The notes under the pieces were generated by a model. It was not told where the DNA came from. It made no database searches and saw only the letters and a list, made by a program, of their open reading frames with translations. Shown here in pieces: positions 9,862 through 19,996 of a stretch of 64,000 nucleotides of DNA. The DNA comes from Isoptericola jiangsuensis (GTDB taxonomy: Bacteria; Actinomycetota; Actinomycetes; Actinomycetales; Cellulomonadaceae): contig NZ_PDJJ01000001.1 of NCBI RefSeq assembly GCF_002563715.1, forward strand, positions 1,984,001 through 2,048,000, read 5' to 3'. Numbering within the stretch: the stretch's first letter is position 1; every line of letters begins with the position of its first letter. Position numbers and translations under genes: made by a program.

Positions 9862-10980
9862 TCAGGCGCCGGCGGCGTCGAGGCCGGCCTTGGTCGTGGT
9901 GAGGAGCTCGTCCCAGCTGACCTCGAACTTGGTGACGCCCTCGTCCTCGAGCCGCGTCGTGACCTCCGCGATCGAGACGCCCTGCGCCTCCACGGCGGCG
10001 AGCGTGGCGGTCGCCTCGTCGGCGCGGCCCGTGACGGTGTCACCGGTGATCTCGCCGTGGTCGGCCACGGCGTCGAGCGTGCCCTGCGGCATGGTGTTGA
10101 CCACGCCCGGGGCGACGAGCTCCGTGACGTACAGGGTGTCCGGGTAGTCGGGGTTCTTGACCCCGGTCGAGGCCCACAGCGGTCGCTGGGGGTGGGCGCC
10201 TGCGGCGGCGAGGGCCTGCCAGCGCTCGGAGGCGAAGACCTCGCCCGCGGCGGCGTAGGCGAGGCGGGCGTTCGCGATCGCCGCGGTGCCGCGCAGGGCG
10301 AGCGCCTCCGGGGTGCCGACGTCGTCCAGCGCCGCGTCGACCGCGGCGTCGACCCGGGACACGAAGAACGACGCGACCGAGCCGATCGGGGCGAGGTCGT
10401 GCCCGTTCTCCCGCGCCTGCTCCAGGCCCGCGAGGAACGCGTCCATGACGGCGCGGTACCGCTCGATGGAGAAGATGAGGGTGACGTTGACGCTGATCCC
10501 CTGGGCGAGGACCGCCGTGATCGCGGGCAGCCCCTCGACCGTGGCGGGGATCTTGATCATGACGTTCGGCCGGTCGACGGTGGCCCAGAGCCGCTGCGCG
10601 GTGGCCACGGTCGCGGCGGTGTCGCGCGCCAGTCGCGGGTCGACCTCGATCGAGACCCGGCCGTCCACGGTGCCGGTCGCGTCGTAGACGGGGCGCAGGA
10701 CGTCGGCGGCCTGCCGGACGTCGTCGGTGGTGATGCGCTCGACGGCGTCCTCGACGTCGGTGCCGGAGAGCTCGGCCAGGGCGTCGTCGTAGGCGTCGCC
10801 GCCGGCGAGCGCGCCCGCGAAGATGGTGGGGTTCGTCGTCACGCCGACGACGCCGCGGGTGGCGACGAGCTCGGCGAGGTTGCCGGAGCGCAGGCGCTCG
10901 CGCGACAGGTCGTCGAGCCACACGGAGACCCCTGCTCGGGTCAGGTCCTCGACGGGTCCGGGGACGGTGGGCTGCGTCAT
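9862..10980 (-). CDS. tal: Transaldolase
   Basis: A 372-residue long-form transaldolase of the actinobacterial/cyanobacterial type. The Schiff-base lysine is Lys143 in NVMIKIPAT, and GVTTNPTIF (46-54) is the family's N-terminal barrel motif. It transfers a dihydroxyacetone unit in the non-oxidative pentose-phosphate pathway. The ATG is preceded by GAGAGGACC. A hairpin separates it from tkt upstream. Confidence 0.96.
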   Translation of the reverse strand: MTQPTVPGPVEDLTRAGVSVWLDDLSRERLRSGNLAELVATRGVVGVTTNPTIFAGALAGGDAYDDALAELSGTDVEDAVERITTDDVRQAADVLRPVYDATGTVDGRVSIEVDPRLARDTAATVATAQRLWATVDRPNVMIKIPATVEGLPAITAVLAQGISVNVTLIFSIERYRAVMDAFLAGLEQARENGHDLAPIGSVASFFVSRVDAAVDAALDDVGTPEALALRGTAAIANARLAYAAAGEVFASERWQALAAAGAHPQRPLWASTGVKNPDYPDTLYVTELVAPGVVNTMPQGTLDAVADHGEITGDTVTGRADEATATLAAVEAQGVSIAEVTTRLEDEGVTKFEVSWDELLTTTKAGLDAAGA

Positions 10981-11043
10981 CAGTGGTCCTCTCGTCGTAC
11001 CTGTCCCGGCGGGGAGGCCGGCGCGGGGCCGGCCGGGGAGATC

Positions 11044-11077
11044 CCGAGGTGGGGCGCCGGGACGGGCCCCACCTCGG
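11044..11077 (-). terminator. Hairpin between tkt and tal
   Basis: CCGAGGTGGGG (11044-11054) and CCCCACCTCGG (11067-11077) form a perfect 11-bp stem with a 12-nt loop in the 110-bp gap between the tkt stop and the tal start. It may end or reduce transcription from tkt into tal. Confidence 0.55.
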
Positions 11078-11090
11078 AATCTACGGCGCG

Positions 11091-13256
11091 TCAGGCGAGG
11101 TCGCCCGCGCCACCCTCGGTCGGGGCGGACGGACCGCCCGGGGTGTCGCCGCCGCGCGCGGCGGCGATCGACTCGCGCGCCGCGGCCGCGACGGCCTCGG
11201 CGGTGATGCCGAACTCGCGGTAGAGCGTCTGGTAGTCGGCCGACGCGCCGTAGTGCTCCAGCGAGACGGTCCGACCGGCGTCGCCGACGATGTCGCGCCA
11301 GCCCTGGGCGATGCCGGCCTCCACCGAGACACGGGCCTTCACCGACGGCGGCAGCACGGACTCGCGGTACGCGGCGTCCTGCTTGTCGAACCACTCACGG
11401 CTCGGCAGCGACACGACGCGGGCGGCGATGCCGTCCGCGGCGAGGAGGTCGCGCGCCTCGACGGCGAGCTGCACCTCGGAGCCGGTGCCGACCAGGACGA
11501 CGTCGGGGGTGCCGTCCGTGTCGAGCAGCGTGTAACCGCCCTTGAGGGTGCCCTCGGCGCCGGCGTAGCCCTCGGTGCCGCGCGGGAACGTCGGGACGTT
11601 CTGGCGGGTGAGGATGATGCCGGCCGGGTTCGAGGTGTTCTCGATGATCCCGCGCCAGGCCCACGCGGTCTCGTTGGCGTCGGCGGGACGCACGACGTCG
11701 AGGCCGGGGATGGCGCGCAGCGCGGCCAGGTGCTCGACCGGCTGGTGGGTCGGGCCGTCCTCGCCGAGACCGATCGAGTCGTGCGTCCACACGAACGTCG
11801 TCGGGATCTCCATGAGCGCGGCCAGGCGGACCGAGGCGCGCATGTAGTCCGAGAACTGCAGGAACGTGCCGCCGTAGGGGCGCGTCAGGCCGTGCAGCAC
11901 GATGCCGTTGAGGATCGAGCCCATGGCGTGCTCCCGGATCCCGAAGTGCAGGGTGCGGCCGTAGGGGTTGCCCGGGAACTTCTTCGTGGCGTGCTCGACC
12001 GGGATGAACGACTCGGCGCCGTCCATCGTGGTGTTGTTCGAGCCCGCGAGGTCGGCGGACCCGCCCCACAGCTCCGGCAGGACGTCCGCCAGGGCCGAGA
12101 GGACCTTGCCGGAGGCGGCGCGCGTCGCGACGCCCTTGGCGGAGGCCTCGAACTCGGGCAGGGCGTCGGCCCAGTCCTCGGGCAGCTCACGGGCCGTGAG
12201 GCGCTCCAGGAGCGCCGCGCCCGCGGGGGAGGCCGTGCGCCACGCGTCGAACGCGGTGTCCCACGCCTCGCGCTGCGCGGACTGGTGCTGCGCGACGGCG
12301 CGCGTGTGGGCGAGGACCTCGTCGTCGATGGCGAAGGTCGCCTGCGGGTCGAGGCCGAGCGCGGTCTTGAGGCCCGCGACCTCGTCGGCGCCCATCGCGG
12401 AGCCGTGGATGCCACCGGTGTTCTGCTTGGTGGGCGACGGCCAGCCGATGATGGTCCGCAGCGCGATGATCGACGGCTTGCCCGTCTCGGCGCGGGCCGC
12501 GTCCAGCGCGGCCGCGAGACCCTCGACGTCCTCGGCGTAGCCGGTGCCGCCGCCGGTCCAGTCGACGCGCTGGGTGTGCCAGCCGTACGCCGCGTACCGG
12601 GCCAGCACGTCCTCGGTGAACGCGATCTCGGTGTCGTCCTCGATCGAGATCTTGTTGTCGTCCCAGATCACGACGAGGTTGCCGAGCTGCTGCGTGCCGG
12701 CGAGCGACGACGCCTCGGAGGTGACGCCCTCCTGGAGGTCGCCGTCGGAGGCGATGACGTACACGTGGTGGTCGAACGGCGACGTGCCGGGCGCGGCGTC
12801 GGGGTCGAGCAGGCCCCGCTCGCGGCGCGACGCGTAGGCCATGCCCACCGCGCTGGCCAGGCCCTGGCCGAGCGGGCCGGTGGTGATCTCCACGCCCCGG
12901 GTGTGGCGGAACTCGGGGTGACCGGGGGTCTGCGAGCCCCACGTGCGCAGCGCGGCGATGTCGTCCATCTCCATGCCGTAGCCCGCCAGGAAGAGCTGCA
13001 GGTACAGCGTCAGGGACGAGTGGCCCGCCGACAGCACGAACCGGTCGCGGCCCACCCAGTGCGGGTCCGCCGGGTCGTGCCGCATCGTCTTCTGGAACAG
13101 CAGGTACGCCGCGGGGGCGAGCGAGATGGCGGTTCCGGGGTGACCGTTGCCGACCTTCTCGACGGCGTCGGCGGCCAGCGCCTTGATGGAGCTGACCGCG
13201 CGCGTGTCGAGGTCGGTCCACTCGAGGGGCGTCAGTTCGGGGTCGAACGCGTTCAC
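11091..13256 (-). CDS. tkt: Transketolase
   Basis: A 721-residue thiamine-diphosphate transketolase. GNGHPGTA (36-43) and the later [20 protein letters not shown] region are canonical substrate and cofactor contacts; [20 protein letters not shown] in the middle domain is also characteristic. The GTG start follows AGGAAAGAGG by 5 nt. It is the first gene of the cluster and is divergent from ctaB. Confidence 0.96.
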   Translation of the reverse strand: MNAFDPELTPLEWTDLDTRAVSSIKALAADAVEKVGNGHPGTAISLAPAAYLLFQKTMRHDPADPHWVGRDRFVLSAGHSSLTLYLQLFLAGYGMEMDDIAALRTWGSQTPGHPEFRHTRGVEITTGPLGQGLASAVGMAYASRRERGLLDPDAAPGTSPFDHHVYVIASDGDLQEGVTSEASSLAGTQQLGNLVVIWDDNKISIEDDTEIAFTEDVLARYAAYGWHTQRVDWTGGGTGYAEDVEGLAAALDAARAETGKPSIIALRTIIGWPSPTKQNTGGIHGSAMGADEVAGLKTALGLDPQATFAIDDEVLAHTRAVAQHQSAQREAWDTAFDAWRTASPAGAALLERLTARELPEDWADALPEFEASAKGVATRAASGKVLSALADVLPELWGGSADLAGSNNTTMDGAESFIPVEHATKKFPGNPYGRTLHFGIREHAMGSILNGIVLHGLTRPYGGTFLQFSDYMRASVRLAALMEIPTTFVWTHDSIGLGEDGPTHQPVEHLAALRAIPGLDVVRPADANETAWAWRGIIENTSNPAGIILTRQNVPTFPRGTEGYAGAEGTLKGGYTLLDTDGTPDVVLVGTGSEVQLAVEARDLLAADGIAARVVSLPSREWFDKQDAAYRESVLPPSVKARVSVEAGIAQGWRDIVGDAGRTVSLEHYGASADYQTLYREFGITAEAVAAAARESIAAARGGDTPGGPSAPTEGGAGDLA

Positions 13257-13597
13257 GAATGCCTCTTTCCTGGCCCGAGGCGTCGCCCCGGGATGCTTGC
13301 TGTGCCGGTGCCGGGCGTGACGGTCCCGCCCGGCGGCGAGACACGTGCCGGGCGCACCGGACAGTTGCGGCGCGCTCGACGGCGCCAGTGCCCTGCGGTG
13401 TGCGACCTCCACACTAGCGTCGAGCGTTGCGCGGCGCGTTCACCATGGCAGAACGTCCCACGATGTGAGCGCCATCACCGGGTGGCGGCTGACATTTCTC
13501 ACAGGGCGGACCGGCGGTCGCGGCAGGTGCAGGGTGCGCCGACGTCGTAGCATGGTCCCGCCCCAGTCCGCCCCCGTGATCGGAAGCCAGCACGCGC
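13257..13597. promoter_or_regulatory. Divergent tkt/ctaB intergenic region (341 bp)
   Basis: This is the longest gene-free stretch in the window. It holds the tkt ribosome-binding site; a TAGTGT hexamer read on the minus strand (13411-13416), a plausible -10 for tkt with a leader of roughly 150 nt; and on the plus strand TAGCAT (13548-13553), a plausible -10 for ctaB about 45 nt before its start. No further conserved element or ORF was recognised. Both promoter calls are by eye. Confidence 0.4.
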
Positions 13598-14566
13598 GTG
13601 AGCACATCCCGCAGCACGACGCCCACCCCGTCGACGCCGACCCGCGCCGCCGTGCACCGCCCCGACCCCACGGCCCGCAGCGGCTGGCGCGACCGCGTCG
13701 GCGCGTACGTGGCGCTGACCAAGCCCCGCATCATCGAGCTCCTGCTGGTCACCACGGTGCCCACGATGATCCTCGCGGAGAACGGCCTGCCGGACCTGTG
13801 GCTGGTGGTCAAGACGCTGATCGGCGGGGCGCTCGCGGCCGGCTCGGCCAACGCCTTCAACTGCTACCTCGACCGCGACATCGACTCGGTCATGAACCGC
13901 ACCAAGCGCCGCCCGCTGGTGACCGGCGAGATCCGCTCGCGCGACGCCCTGATCTTCGCCACGGCCCTGGGCGTGGTCTCGCTCGTGTGGTTCGCCTGGC
14001 TGGTCAACGTCCCGGCCGCGTGGCTGACGTTCGCGGCCATCGCGATCTACGTCGTCGGCTACACGATGATCCTCAAGCGCCGCACGCCGCAGAACATCGT
14101 CTGGGGCGGCATCGCGGGCTGCATGCCGGTGTTCATCGGCTGGGCCGCCGTCACCGAGACCCTCAGCTGGGCGGCGCTGGCCCTGTTCGGCGTGATCTTC
14201 TTCTGGACGCCGCCGCACTACTGGCCGCTGTCGGTGAAGTTCAAGAAGGACTACGCCACCGCCGGCGTCCCCATGCTCCCCGTCGTCGCGTCCGACCGGC
14301 GCGTCGCCACCGAGATGGTGGGACACACCGTCGCGATGGTGGCCTGCTCGCTCGCCCTGGTGCCGCTGGCCGACATGTCGTGGGCGTACACGGTCGTCGC
14401 CGCGGGTCTGGGCGGCTGGTTCCTCTGGCTGACCCTCGCCATGCTGCGCAAGGCGCAGGGCCGCTCCTCGCGCGGTCCCGGCGCGATGAAGGTCTTCCAC
14501 GCCTCCATCACGTACCTCACGCTGCTGTTCGTCGCCGTCGCCGTCGACGTCTTCCTGCCGTTCTGA
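13598..14566 (+). CDS. ctaB: Protoheme IX farnesyltransferase (heme O synthase)
   Basis: A 322-residue polytopic UbiA-family prenyltransferase that converts heme b to heme o for cytochrome oxidase. The first Asp-rich motif is in [20 protein letters not shown] (about 88-107), followed by the [17 protein letters not shown] loop (about 155-171). Several hydrophobic helices follow. The GTG at 13598 gives MSTSRSTT and a disordered Thr/Pro-rich N-terminal tail. It is divergent from tkt, a common actinobacterial arrangement. Confidence 0.94.
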   Translation: MSTSRSTTPTPSTPTRAAVHRPDPTARSGWRDRVGAYVALTKPRIIELLLVTTVPTMILAENGLPDLWLVVKTLIGGALAAGSANAFNCYLDRDIDSVMNRTKRRPLVTGEIRSRDALIFATALGVVSLVWFAWLVNVPAAWLTFAAIAIYVVGYTMILKRRTPQNIVWGGIAGCMPVFIGWAAVTETLSWAALALFGVIFFWTPPHYWPLSVKFKKDYATAGVPMLPVVASDRRVATEMVGHTVAMVACSLALVPLADMSWAYTVVAAGLGGWFLWLTLAMLRKAQGRSSRGPGAMKVFHASITYLTLLFVAVAVDVFLPF

Positions 14567-14645
14567 GCCGCGTGCCGGCGCGCCCGACGGCACGCCGGAC
14601 CGGCCCTGCGGCGGTGCGCACCGCCCGGCGGGGCATGATGGCCCG

Positions 14646-15599
14646 GTGAGCACCACCACCGGGAGACCGACCGCGCTGGACGCGGCGCTGGGCGACTACC
14701 TCGCCCACCTGCGGGTCGAACGGGGCCTCTCGGCGAACACCACCGCGGCCTACCGGCGCGACCTCGCCCGCTATAGCGCCTATCTCGCGTCGTGCGGCCG
14801 CGCGGACCTCGCGGCGGTCACCCCCGGGGACGTCGGCGACTACGTCAGCGTGCTGCGCGAGGGGTCCGACGGCGGGCGCGCGCTGTCCGCGGCGTCGGCC
14901 GCCCGGGCGCTCGCCGCGGTGCGCGGCCTCCACCGGTTCGCCCAGGCCGAGGGTCTCACCACCGACGACCCGTCGGCCCAGGTCACCGCGCCCAGCCAGC
15001 ACCGCCGGCTCCCGCACGCCCTCAGCGTCGACGCCGTCGCCCGGTTGCTCGAGGCGGCCTCCACCGGTGACACCCCGACCGCGCTGCGCGACCGTGCGCT
15101 GCTGGAGCTGCTGTACTCCACGGGCGGCCGCATCAGCGAGGTCGTCGGGCTCGACGTCGACGACGTCACGCACGAGGACGCCGTCGTGAGGCTGCTCGGC
15201 AAGGGGAGCAAGGAGCGGGTCGTGCCCGTCGGCTCGTACGCGCGCGAGGCGGTGGACTCCTACCGGGTGCGCGCCCGACCCGTCCTGGTCTCCGCCGGTG
15301 CCGCGGCCGGGCGCGCCACGCCCGCGCTGTTCCTCAACTCCCGCGGGGCGCGGCTGTCCCGCCAGAGCGCGTGGGCCGTGCTGCAGCGCAGCGCCGAGCG
15401 TGCCGGCCTGGCCGAGCACGTCTCGCCGCACACGCTGCGGCACTCGTTCGCCACCCACCTGCTGTCGGGCGGCGCCGACGTGCGCGTCGTCCAGGAGCTG
15501 CTCGGCCACGCGTCGGTGACGACCACGCAGATCTACACGATGGTCACCCCCGACGCGCTGCGCGAGGTCTACGCCGCGGCGCACCCGCGTGCCCTGTGA
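14646..15599 (+). CDS. xerD: Site-specific tyrosine recombinase XerD
   Basis: A 317-residue tyrosine recombinase with all catalytic residues: Arg162 (TGGRISEV), Lys186, His262 and Arg265 (HTLRHSF), His288 (LLGHAS) and the nucleophile Tyr297 (TTTQIYT). The N-terminal SAM-like core-binding domain spans about 10-105. It is assigned XerD rather than a phage integrase because it heads the conserved xerD-parA-scpA-scpB block. A CATGAT hexamer ends 6 nt before the GTG, which suggests a leaderless start. Confidence 0.93.
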   Translation: MSTTTGRPTALDAALGDYLAHLRVERGLSANTTAAYRRDLARYSAYLASCGRADLAAVTPGDVGDYVSVLREGSDGGRALSAASAARALAAVRGLHRFAQAEGLTTDDPSAQVTAPSQHRRLPHALSVDAVARLLEAASTGDTPTALRDRALLELLYSTGGRISEVVGLDVDDVTHEDAVVRLLGKGSKERVVPVGSYAREAVDSYRVRARPVLVSAGAAAGRATPALFLNSRGARLSRQSAWAVLQRSAERAGLAEHVSPHTLRHSFATHLLSGGADVRVVQELLGHASVTTTQIYTMVTPDALREVYAAAHPRAL

Positions 15600-15703
15600 C
15601 GCCGCCGCGACGAAGGGGCGGCGCGCCGGGGGAGCACGGCGTCCCCGCCGGGGCCCGGTGTTAGCGTGACGGACGTGAGCGACGACCCGGGGGGAGCGAC
15701 ACG

Positions 15704-16612
15704 ATGACGCAACCGGCGACTGCCGACACGCTGCCCGGGATCCCCGGGCACGAGGCGACCGAGGACCGACCCGCGACGGACGTCGTGGGACGCACCCTGC
15801 CGCACTACCCGGAACCGCCGGCGCGCAGCAGCCACGGCCCGGCCCGGATCGTGGCGATGTGCAACCAGAAGGGTGGCGTCGGCAAGACGACCACCACCAT
15901 CAACCTGGGTGCCGCGCTCGCCGAGTACGGGCGGCGCGTGCTCCTGGTCGACTTCGACCCGCAGGGCGCCGCGTCCGTGGGCGTCGGCGTGAGCCCGCAC
16001 GAGCTCGACCTCAGCGTCTACAACCTCGTCATGGAGCGGGGGGTCGACGTCGCGGACGTCGTGCGCCCCACCGCCATCGAGAACCTCGACGTCGTGCCGG
16101 CGAACATCGACCTGTCGGCGGCGGAGGTGCAGCTCGTCGGGGAGGTGGCCCGCGAGTCCGTGCTGTCCCGGGCCCTGCGGCCCGTGCAGGACGACTACGA
16201 CGTCATCCTCGTCGACTGCCAGCCGTCGCTCGGCCTGCTGACCGTCAACGCGCTGACCGCGGCGCACGGCGTGCTCATCCCGCTGGAGTGCGAGTTCTTC
16301 GCGCTGCGCGGCGTGGCGCTGCTCGTGGAGACCATCGACAAGGTGCGCGACCGCCTCAACCCCGACCTCGAGGTGGACGGCATCCTGCCCACCATGTACG
16401 ACTCGCGCACCCTGCACTCTCGCGAGGTCGTGGCGCGCGTCCACGAGGCGTTCGGTGACACGCTGCTGCACACCGTCATCGGGCGCACCGTGAAGTTCCC
16501 CGACGCCTCCGTCGCGGCCGAGCCCATCACCGCGTACGCGCCCACCCACGCCGGCGCCGCCGCGTACCGCCACCTGGCCCGTGAGCTCGTGGGTCGTGGC
16601 CGCATCGCCTGA
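15704..16612 (+). CDS. ParA-family ATPase next to scpAB
   Basis: A 302-residue deviant Walker-A ATPase (NQKGGVGKTTTT, residues 54-65; lysines 56 and 61) with VLLVDFDPQGAAS and DVILVDCQPSLG as the other nucleotide contacts. The first 45 residues are a disordered extension. It is the ParA paralogue that accompanies scpA/scpB in actinobacteria, not the origin-proximal parAB. A role in chromosome organisation is inferred from the neighbours. No ParB partner is present. Confidence 0.9.
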   Translation: MTQPATADTLPGIPGHEATEDRPATDVVGRTLPHYPEPPARSSHGPARIVAMCNQKGGVGKTTTTINLGAALAEYGRRVLLVDFDPQGAASVGVGVSPHELDLSVYNLVMERGVDVADVVRPTAIENLDVVPANIDLSAAEVQLVGEVARESVLSRALRPVQDDYDVILVDCQPSLGLLTVNALTAAHGVLIPLECEFFALRGVALLVETIDKVRDRLNPDLEVDGILPTMYDSRTLHSREVVARVHEAFGDTLLHTVIGRTVKFPDASVAAEPITAYAPTHAGAAAYRHLARELVGRGRIA

Positions 16613-17510
16613 CGCGCCCGGCGGGCCCGCGGGACCGGACGCCCCGTCCGCCCCCGCCGCCCGCGCGGGCGCGTTCCAGGTCCACCTGGACAACTTCGAC
16701 GGCCCGTTCGACCTGCTGCTGTCCCTCATCACGGCCCGTCGCCTCGACGTCACCGAGCTGGCGCTGGCGGAGGTCACCGACGACTTCGTCGCGCACATCC
16801 GCGCGTCCGAGGCGGCCGCGTCGGCGGCCGCCGACCGGGGCGAGGAGCACCCGTCGTGGGACCTGGGCACCGCGAGCGAGTTCCTCGTCGTGGCCGCCAC
16901 CCTGCTCGACCTCAAGGCGGCCCGCCTCCTGCCGGGCCTGGTCGAGGAGGACGCGGACGACCTGGAGCTCCTGGAGGCCCGCGACCTGCTGTTCGCCCGC
17001 CTGCTCCAGTACCGGGCGTACAAGGAGGTCTCGGCGATCTTCGCCGAGCGGCTCGCCACCGAGGGGCGACGCGTCCCGCGCGGCGTGACCCTGGAGCCGC
17101 ACCTCGCGGCGATGCTGCCGGACCTCGTCTGGACGCTCGACGGCGACCGCCTCGCGGCGCTCGCCGCCCGGGCCCTGGAGCCCAAGGCCCCGCCCGTCGT
17201 CGGGCTCGCCCACCTGCACGCCCCCGCCGTCAGCGTCCGCGAGCAGGCCGAGATCGTCGTGGCGCACCTGCGCCGCGAGCGCGTCGCCACGTTCCGGACG
17301 CTCACCGCGGGGGAGGAGAAGCTGGTCGTCGTGGCCCGGTTCCTCGCCCTGCTGGAGCTGTTCCGGGCCGGGCAGGTCGCGTTCGAGCAGGTCACCGCGC
17401 TCGGCGAGCTCACCGTGCGCTGGACCGGCGACACCGGCGACGCGCCGCCCGATGGCGGGGAGTACGACCGGTTCGAGGAGTTCGAGGGCGCCGTGGAGGG
17501 AGCCGCATGA
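16581..17510 (+). CDS. scpA: Segregation and condensation protein A
   Basis: A 309-residue kleisin that bridges SMC heads. The family entry FQVHLDNFDGPFDLLLSLIT lies near residues 32-51 and the C-terminal winged helix near 255-290 (FLALLELFRAGQVAFEQ). Start choice is uncertain: GTG at 16581 overlaps parA by 32 nt, and GTG at 16596 is an alternative. The stop overlaps scpB as ATGA, so the two are coupled. Confidence 0.92.
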   Translation: MSSWVVAASPDAPGGPAGPDAPSAPAARAGAFQVHLDNFDGPFDLLLSLITARRLDVTELALAEVTDDFVAHIRASEAAASAAADRGEEHPSWDLGTASEFLVVAATLLDLKAARLLPGLVEEDADDLELLEARDLLFARLLQYRAYKEVSAIFAERLATEGRRVPRGVTLEPHLAAMLPDLVWTLDGDRLAALAARALEPKAPPVVGLAHLHAPAVSVREQAEIVVAHLRRERVATFRTLTAGEEKLVVVARFLALLELFRAGQVAFEQVTALGELTVRWTGDTGDAPPDGGEYDRFEEFEGAVEGAA

Positions 17511-18223
17511 GCCAGGACACCGCCACCGAGGCGCTCACGGGAGGCGCGGCCGGCACGGGCGCGGCACCCGACGCCACCGACTCGTCGACCGACCCGTCGA
17601 CCGGCCGCGCCGCCGCCGGGTCGGCGACCAGCGCGCCCGACGTCGACGTCGACGACCTCCCCGGCGGCCTGGCCGCCGCCCTGGAGGCGATCCTCATGGT
17701 CGCCGAGCACCCCGTGCCCGTGCCGCGCCTCGCCGCCGCCGTGCAGCGACCCGCCCCCGTCGTCGCGGCCCTGCTCGCCGACCTCGCCGCCGAGTACCGC
17801 GGCGACACCGGGGGCCGCCCCCGCGGGTTCGAGCTCCGCGAGGGAGCCGAGGGCTGGCGGATCTACTCCCGTCCCGCGCTCGCGGACGTCGTGGGACGGT
17901 TCGTGCTGGACGGCCAGTCGTCGCGGCTCAGCCAGGCGGCGCTGGAGACGCTCGCCGTCATCGCCTACCGTCAACCGGTCACGCGCGGACAGGTGTCCGC
18001 GGTGCGCGGCGTCAACGTCGACGGGGTGGTGCGCACGCTGCTGGCCCGGGGGCTGGTGGCCGAGACCGGCCAGGACCCGACGTCGGGCGCGTCCCTGTTC
18101 GGCACGACGGGGGAGTTCCTCGACCGCATGGGCTGGACGTCCCTCGCCGAGCTCCCCGCCCTGGCCCCGCACCTGCCCGGTGTGGAGGGCGTCGGCGAGC
18201 TGGACGGTCTCGGCCTCGACTGA
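17507..18223 (+). CDS. scpB: Segregation and condensation protein B
   Basis: A 238-residue ScpB with a disordered first 50 residues and two winged-helix domains. RLSQAALETLAVIAYRQPVTRGQV (about 143-166) is the most conserved stretch of the family, here cut short: LETLAVIAYRQPVTR is the key part. It works with ScpA and SMC in chromosome condensation. It is preceded by GGAGGG and overlaps scpA by 4 nt. Confidence 0.93.
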   Translation: MSQDTATEALTGGAAGTGAAPDATDSSTDPSTGRAAAGSATSAPDVDVDDLPGGLAAALEAILMVAEHPVPVPRLAAAVQRPAPVVAALLADLAAEYRGDTGGRPRGFELREGAEGWRIYSRPALADVVGRFVLDGQSSRLSQAALETLAVIAYRQPVTRGQVSAVRGVNVDGVVRTLLARGLVAETGQDPTSGASLFGTTGEFLDRMGWTSLAELPALAPHLPGVEGVGELDGLGLD

Positions 18224-18323
18224 CCGCGCTGAGGCGAGGATCACGGTCCCCGCGGCGCCGTCGTGGCCCGTACGGCGCCGATCCGTTGCTCATCCGGTGC
18301 CCGCTCCTGCGACAATGGACCCC

Positions 18324-19133
18324 ATGCCCACGACACGCCGCGGCGGGAGCCGCCGCCCCCAGCGCCAGCAGAAGCCCGTCACCCCGCCCGTCGACGTCCA
18401 CGACCCCGACGGCATCCGGTTGCAGAAGGTGCTCGCCCAGGCCGGTCTCGGGTCCCGCCGCGCCTGCGAGGACCTCATCGCGAGCGGCCGCGTCGAGGTC
18501 GACGGCCAGATCGTCACCGAGCTCGGCGTCCGCGTCGACCCGGCCAAGGCCGTGGTGCACGTCGACGGCATGCGCGTCCAGCTCGACCCCACCAAGATCA
18601 CCCTGGCCGTGAACAAGCCCATCGGCATGGTCTCGACCATGAGCGACCCCGACGGCCGGCCCACCCTGGCGGACCTCGTCGCGGACCGCTCCGAGCGGCT
18701 GTTCCACGTCGGTCGCCTCGACGCGGACTCCGAGGGCCTGCTGCTGCTCACCAACGACGGCGAGCTCGGCAACCGCCTCGCGCACCCCAGCTACGAGATC
18801 GCCAAGACCTACCGCGTGCAGGTCGAGGGCCCCGAGTTCTACCCGCGGGTCGCCAAGCAGCTCACCGACGGCGTCGAGCTCGAGGACGGCGTGGCGCGCA
18901 TGGACTCGGTCCGCGTCGTCGACGCGGTGCCCGGCCGCGCCATGCTGGAGGTCGTCCTGCACTCGGGTCGCAACCGTGTGGTGCGCCGCATGCTGGAGGA
19001 GGTCGGCTACCCGGTGACGCGCCTCGTGCGCACCCGGATCGGCCCGATCGCCCTGGGCGACCTCAAGGTCGGCCGCACCCGCGTGCTGGGTCGCACGGAG
19101 CTCGGCACGCTGATGCGCGCCGTCGACCTCTGA
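18324..19133 (+). CDS. rluB: Pseudouridine synthase RluB/RsuA family
   Basis: A 269-residue enzyme with an N-terminal S4 RNA-binding domain (GIRLQKVLAQAGLGSRRACE, about 31-50) and the catalytic GRLDADSEGLLLLTNDGEL with the invariant Asp in GRLD. The family modifies large-subunit 23S rRNA. An ATG 9 nt upstream is also in frame; the later one is chosen because GACAAT (18311-18316) ends 7 nt before it, which fits a leaderless start. The scpB-rluB-cmk-der order is conserved. Confidence 0.9.
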   Translation: MPTTRRGGSRRPQRQQKPVTPPVDVHDPDGIRLQKVLAQAGLGSRRACEDLIASGRVEVDGQIVTELGVRVDPAKAVVHVDGMRVQLDPTKITLAVNKPIGMVSTMSDPDGRPTLADLVADRSERLFHVGRLDADSEGLLLLTNDGELGNRLAHPSYEIAKTYRVQVEGPEFYPRVAKQLTDGVELEDGVARMDSVRVVDAVPGRAMLEVVLHSGRNRVVRRMLEEVGYPVTRLVRTRIGPIALGDLKVGRTRVLGRTELGTLMRAVDL

Positions 19134-19195
19134 CCCCGACCGTCCCCTTCACCGCCGAAGTCCCCGCCCCGGAGCGTCCCGGGGCGCCGAGCAGA

Positions 19196-19897
19196 ATGCG
19201 AGCACCAGTGGTCACCATCGCCGTCGACGGCCCCTCCGGGTCCGGCAAGTCCAGCGTCTCCCGGGCGGTCGCCACCCGGCTCGGCCTGGCCTACCTCGAC
19301 ACCGGGGCCATGTACCGGGCCGCGACCCTGTGGTGCGTGCGCTCGGGCGTGCCGCTGGAGGACGCCGGCGCGGTGGCCGCCGCGGTCGTGGCGATGCCGC
19401 TGGAGATGGGCGTCGACCCGTCGGCCCCGACGGTCGTGCTCGCCGGCGACGACGTCGCCGAGGCGATCCGCACCACCGACGTCTCGTCCGTCGTGTCGCA
19501 GGTCGCGACCAACCTCGACGTGCGCGCCGAGCTGCGCCGCCGTCAGCGGGCCGTTATCGAGACCGAGGCCGTGGGCGGGTTCTCCGGCGGGCGGGGCGTC
19601 GTGGCCGAGGGCCGCGACATCACCACCGTCGTCGCGCCCGACGCCGACGCCCGGGTGCTGCTCACCGCCAGCGAGGAGGCGCGGCTGCGCCGCCGCTCCC
19701 TGGAGGTGCACGGCGCGGCCGACGCCGACGCCGTCGAGGCGACCAAGGACCAGGTGCTGCGCCGCGACCGCGACGACGCCACGGTCAGCCAGTTCCTCGT
19801 GGCCGCCGACGGCGTCGCGACGGTCGACTCGAGCGACCTCGACTTCGACCAGACCGTCGAGGCGGTCCTGGCGGTCGTCGAGCACGTCACCGCCTGA
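19196..19897 (+). CDS. cmk: Cytidylate kinase
   Basis: A 233-residue (d)CMP kinase with the P-loop DGPSGSGKSSVSR near residue 11 and AYLDTGAMYRAAT near 33, both typical for the family. It phosphorylates CMP and dCMP for nucleotide supply. A GTG at 19208 would also give a plausible N-terminus. A perfect 14-bp hairpin follows the gene. Confidence 0.93.
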   Translation: MRAPVVTIAVDGPSGSGKSSVSRAVATRLGLAYLDTGAMYRAATLWCVRSGVPLEDAGAVAAAVVAMPLEMGVDPSAPTVVLAGDDVAEAIRTTDVSSVVSQVATNLDVRAELRRRQRAVIETEAVGGFSGGRGVVAEGRDITTVVAPDADARVLLTASEEARLRRRSLEVHGAADADAVEATKDQVLRRDRDDATVSQFLVAADGVATVDSSDLDFDQTVEAVLAVVEHVTA

Positions 19898-19916
19898 CAC
19901 CACCGGACACCCGCCC

Positions 19917-19951
19917 GGCCGGGCGTGACGCGACTCTCGTCACGCCCGGCC
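19917..19951 (+). terminator. Terminator hairpin after cmk
   Basis: GGCCGGGCGTGACG (19917-19930) and CGTCACGCCCGGCC (19938-19951) form a perfect 14-bp stem with a 7-nt loop, placed between cmk and der. Confidence 0.7.
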
Positions 19952-19996
19952 CCGCCATGTCGTGCCCTCGTCCGCGCACCTGGGACAATGGTCACC

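Noticed and set aside
14646-15599. XerD as a mobile-element integrase
   Set aside because: It lies in the conserved xerD-parA-scpAB-rluB-cmk-der order and has full-length XerD features.
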